Shown here one piece after another: positions 24,835 to 27,262 of a stretch of 27,262 bases of DNA; the first letter of the stretch is position 1, and the number at the start of each line of letters is the position of its first letter. The translations under genes and the position numbers were made by a program. The notes under the pieces are model-generated. The model was given only the letters and a program-made list of their open reading frames with translations. It was not told where the DNA came from and did no database searches. The DNA comes from a virus. The DNA lies in the IMG/VR virus record IMGVR_UViG_3300021957_000235, positions 1 through 27,262 of that record, one strand, 5' to 3'.

Positions 24835-27262
24835 ATGGTAGCCCCGTTAAAAATATTAGAGTCTGGATCTTTAAAGGAAATGGTCATTTCCGAAGAAGAT
24901 TATCTCGCATATCGTGCAGGAATACATTTATCTACTACTACTGTATCCGATAAGGCCGCGTTAAATATTACTTCGGGGGCAACGGTTGGTACTTATACCG
25001 ACACCTTCTTCTCTACGGTTACTGTTACTCCTACTATTCATAATTTAGGAACAGTCACTGCTACCACAAGATTAGACAAACCCACTCTTTTTGATATTAC
25101 ATGGGGATCTGCACCTTCTGCTCCAACAAGTGTGGCAGTTGGGGACACTATTCGAATTACCGCAAAGCATGCTCTTACGCTTGGAGTAGGTCAAGATGCG
25201 GAAACTTTAGGTCTTTATCTCTCATGGACACGTAACACATCTTTGCTTAATGATGGCGGTTATGTCATCAGTAATAATATTTCGCCTACTCCTAATCCAG
25301 TAGATCCACCTCCAAGATTTGCGACATGGCAAGCTGCAGCAGCATCGACTGATTATACGGTTACTTGGGATTTGGTACTAACCGAACCCGGAGACTTTGA
25401 TCTTGAAATTCTTGGAACCATGTCGGAAACCGATGATGCACCTCCTGATTTTGCCAGTGCAACGCTGCAACTCCCTACCATAACAGTTGCCGCAGTCAAC
25501 GAACAAGAAGAACAAGGTAGTACATCTACCACGCTATATCAAAACAATAGTGCTATTGTCCCTCAGAGAGGGGAAGCAAACTGGAGAGGATTGACTTACT
25601 GGGACAAGGCAACTAAATCTGTTCGTGAAATGTCCAATACCGAACTTGATATTGTGGTAAAACGTTTAGTTAAAAAAATTATGCACGACGAACTTCCAGG
25701 AGTTTTTCGTTTATCAGATACGCAACCTAGTGGAGATTGGACAACTTTCATCTCTAATATATTTACTGATACTCGTTTAGACGGCACTTCTAATAACTAT
25801 TCTATATGGATACGTTCTACTGGCATTGAACCGACAAAATATTCTCCGGCATCAGTCAAAAGATCAAATGGCAATACTGGAGCCTTTCAAGGTCTGCAAG
25901 CGGCTCCAGAAAGTACCTTAGAAACTACTTTAGGGCAACGTGCCAAAGAAGTTATCATGGCAACTGGAATCGGAACCTATCAACTTAGAAGTTCTGTTCA
26001 AGGTGCCCCCACTGATGCAGGTGTTTGGGTTCCTCGGGGTATTGCAGTAGATACTCGAAATGATGTAGGTATCAGTGTAAGTACGGCAGATTATGTTGGA
26101 ACTTATACTGGGGATTTTGATACAATAATTCAAGAAGATTATACTGGTACTTTCGAGACTACCGTACTTGAACCGTATATTGGTACCTTTGAGACTGTTG
26201 TTCAAGAACCGTATATTGGTACTTTTGAGACGGAGGCACTTGAACCTTATACGGGTACCTTTGAGACTGTTGTTCAAGAACCGTATACTGGTACTTTCGA
26301 GACTACCGTACTTGAACCTTATACGGGTACCTTTGAGACTACCGTACTAGAACCGTATATTGGTACTTTTGAGACGGAGGTACTTGAACCTTATACGGGT
26401 ACCTTTGAGACTGTTGTTCAAGAACCGTATACTGGTGATTTTACACGTGTTGTCCAAGAAGATGAACCTTATACGGGTAATTTCGAGACAACGGTACAAG
26501 AAGACGAACCTTACATCGGTGATTTTGATACGACAGTATTAGAACCTTATACTGGTGATTTTACACGTGTTGTCCAAGAAGATGAACCTTATACGGGTAA
26601 TTTCGAGACAACGGTACAACAACCTTATACTGGTGACTTTACACGTATTGTACAAGAACCTTATACGGGTAACTTTACGACTACTGCTGTAGAACAATTT
26701 CCTTACACTGGTGATTTTACACGTCTTGACCAAGAACCTTATACGGGTAACTTTACGACTACTGCTGTAGAACAATTTCCTTACACTGGTGATTTTACAC
26801 GTCTTGCTCAACAACCTTATACGGGTAACTTTACGACAGCAGTACAAGAACCTTACACTGGTGATTTTACACGTCTTGCCCAAGAACCTTATACTGGTAA
26901 CTTTACGACTACTGTTGTAGAACAATTTCCCTATACGGGTAACTTTACGACAGCAGTACAAGAACCATATACTGGTAACTTTACGACTACTGCTGTAGAA
27001 CAATTTCCCTATACTGGTGACTTTACCCGTCTTGCTCAACAACCTTATACGGGTAATTTCGAGACAACGGTACAACAACCTTATACTGGTGACTTTACCC
27101 GTCTTGCTCAACAACCTTATACTGGTGATTTTGATACGACAGCTGTAGAACAATTTCCCTATACTGGTAACTTTACGACAGCAGTACAAGAACCATATAC
27201 TGGTAACTTTACGACCACAGTACAAGAAGACGAACCATATACTGGTAACTTTACGACCACAG
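24835..27262 (+). CDS. Fibre-like structural protein with YTGxF repeats, 3' end outside window
   Basis: The frame is open from ATG 24835 to the window end (809 codons, no stop), and a TAG at 24814-24816 precedes it in frame. The opening MVAPLKILESGSLKEMVISE resembles marine T4-like phage structural proteins that begin with a 'LKEM' segment. Residues about 45-230 are Thr/Val-rich and beta-like, perhaps two Ig-like domains (GDTIRITAKHALTLGVGQDA; DYTVTWDLVLTEPGDFDLEI). Residues about 260-420 include ANWRGLTYWDKATKSVREMS, a helix around VVKRLVKKIMHDELP, then QRAKEVIMATGIGTYQLRSS and APTDAGVWVPRGIAVDTRND. From residue 424 to the edge it is the tandem array described separately. A tail fibre or whisker-like role is inferred from repeats and neighbours. 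The C-terminal part is not visible. Confidence 0.82.
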   Translation, partial: MVAPLKILESGSLKEMVISEEDYLAYRAGIHLSTTTVSDKAALNITSGATVGTYTDTFFSTVTVTPTIHNLGTVTATTRLDKPTLFDITWGSAPSAPTSVAVGDTIRITAKHALTLGVGQDAETLGLYLSWTRNTSLLNDGGYVISNNISPTPNPVDPPPRFATWQAAAASTDYTVTWDLVLTEPGDFDLEILGTMSETDDAPPDFASATLQLPTITVAAVNEQEEQGSTSTTLYQNNSAIVPQRGEANWRGLTYWDKATKSVREMSNTELDIVVKRLVKKIMHDELPGVFRLSDTQPSGDWTTFISNIFTDTRLDGTSNNYSIWIRSTGIEPTKYSPASVKRSNGNTGAFQGLQAAPESTLETTLGQRAKEVIMATGIGTYQLRSSVQGAPTDAGVWVPRGIAVDTRNDVGISVSTADYVGTYTGDFDTIIQEDYTGTFETTVLEPYIGTFETVVQEPYIGTFETEALEPYTGTFETVVQEPYTGTFETTVLEPYTGTFETTVLEPYIGTFETEVLEPYTGTFETVVQEPYTGDFTRVVQEDEPYTGNFETTVQEDEPYIGDFDTTVLEPYTGDFTRVVQEDEPYTGNFETTVQQPYTGDFTRIVQEPYTGNFTTTAVEQFPYTGDFTRLDQEPYTGNFTTTAVEQFPYTGDFTRLAQQPYTGNFTTAVQEPYTGDFTRLAQEPYTGNFTTTVVEQFPYTGNFTTAVQEPYTGNFTTTAVEQFPYTGDFTRLAQQPYTGNFETTVQQPYTGDFTRLAQQPYTGDFDTTAVEQFPYTGNFTTAVQEPYTGNFTTTVQEDEPYTGNFTTT
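26428..26619 (+). repeat. Exact 72-base direct repeat within the array
   Basis: Bases 26428-26499 are identical to 26548-26619 (offset 120). Each copy covers a YTGDFTRVVQEDEP unit and most of a YTGNFETTVQ unit. Confidence 0.9.
26653..26806 (+). repeat. Exact 76-base direct repeat within the array
   Basis: Bases 26653-26728 are identical to 26731-26806 (offset 78, one 42-base plus one 36-base unit), with only two bases between copies. Each covers a YTGNFTTTAVEQFP unit and most of a YTGDFTRL unit. This looks like a recent tandem duplication. Confidence 0.9.

Larger units (their letters stand above)
26104..27262 (+). repeat. Tandem array of about 31 YTGxF repeats (36 or 42 bases each), continuing past window
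   Basis: Every unit begins Y-(T/I)-G-(T/D/N)-F. Units are 12 residues (36 bases) or 14 (42 bases), the longer ones carrying an extra DE (VQEDEP) or an AVEQFP ending. Counting Tyr codons from 26104 to 27238 gives 31 units, the last cut by the edge. Units 2-9 are of the TFET class (YTGTFETTVLEP). From unit 10 (26428) DFTR and NF(T/E)T classes dominate, as in YTGDFTRLAQQP and YTGNFTTTAVEQFP. All units keep one reading frame. Confidence 0.95.

Noticed and set aside
26168-26542. Short plus-strand frames rich in Leu/Arg within the repeats
   Set aside because: Out-of-frame shadows of the fibre gene, explained by the repeat period being a multiple of three.
26539-27225. Open frame of 228 codons on the minus strand across the repeat array
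   Set aside because: It is the antisense of the in-frame tandem repeats. A 36/42-base repeat without antisense stops stays open automatically. Its repeated KVTSI.LLY pattern mirrors the sense units.
26104-27262. Regular repeats resembling a CRISPR array
   Set aside because: Units are contiguous coding modules in one frame with no unique spacers and no cas genes nearby.

Overview
This window looks like part of the late (virion structure) region of a T4-like myovirus of the marine/cyanophage-pelagiphage type. The evidence is a dense set of T4-type genes (gp32, gp33, gp4, gp48, gp53, gp25, gp6 and gp8, plus gp27- and gp5-like hub proteins), T4-type late promoters (TATAAATA) at gene junctions, and very tight packing with TAATG or ATGA overlaps. 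Protein families common in marine T4-like phages are also present, including a DUF4815-type giant baseplate protein and a tail protein with YTGxF repeats. The host cannot be read from the sequence.

Layout. (1) 1-2570, rightward: the end of a nucleotide-sugar dehydrogenase, an unrecognised 250-aa protein, the late-transcription co-activator gp33, then a strong sigma70-like promoter, the ssDNA-binding protein gp32 and a UUCG-loop terminator. (2) 6609 to 2569, leftward: gp4 head-completion nuclease, an unrecognised conserved protein, a gp19/gp54-family tube protein, a gp26/T4_baseplate-family protein that ends in a slippery run of eight T, a 61-codon open frame reachable only by a -1 shift, and a likely tape measure. 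This is the tube, chaperone G/GT, tape-measure order of phage lambda. (3) 6657-16966, rightward: gp48, gp53, a gp27-like hub, a cell-puncturing apparatus split over three genes (OB fold plus lysozyme-like domain; amidase; beta-helix spike), an unknown protein, gp25 and gp6. (4) 16993-24794: gp8 with a glycine-rich insertion, a low-GC glycosyltransferase-like gene, an 1829-aa DUF4815-type protein and a small coiled-coil protein. (5) 24835 to the window end: a large fibre-like gene with no stop in the window, whose last third is an array of about 31 tandem 12- or 14-residue repeats built on Y-(T/I)-G-x-F.

How it works together. gp32 and gp33 serve replication and late transcription. The leftward operon makes the tail tube initiator or tube, the tail assembly chaperone and the tape measure, plus the head-completion nuclease. 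The rightward operons make the hub, spike, wedges and outer baseplate or fibres. Late promoters at 6617, 14687, 16962 and 24790 divide the rightward block into transcription units.

The most notable items are the -1 frameshift tail-chaperone fusion, the YTGxF repeat array with recent exact duplications, the three-gene puncturing device in which the lysozyme domain lacks its expected glutamate while a separate amidase looks intact, and a foreign-looking glycosyltransferase gene inside the wedge operon. No tRNA, CRISPR, IS element or attachment site was seen, and no stretch above 300 bases lacks a gene.
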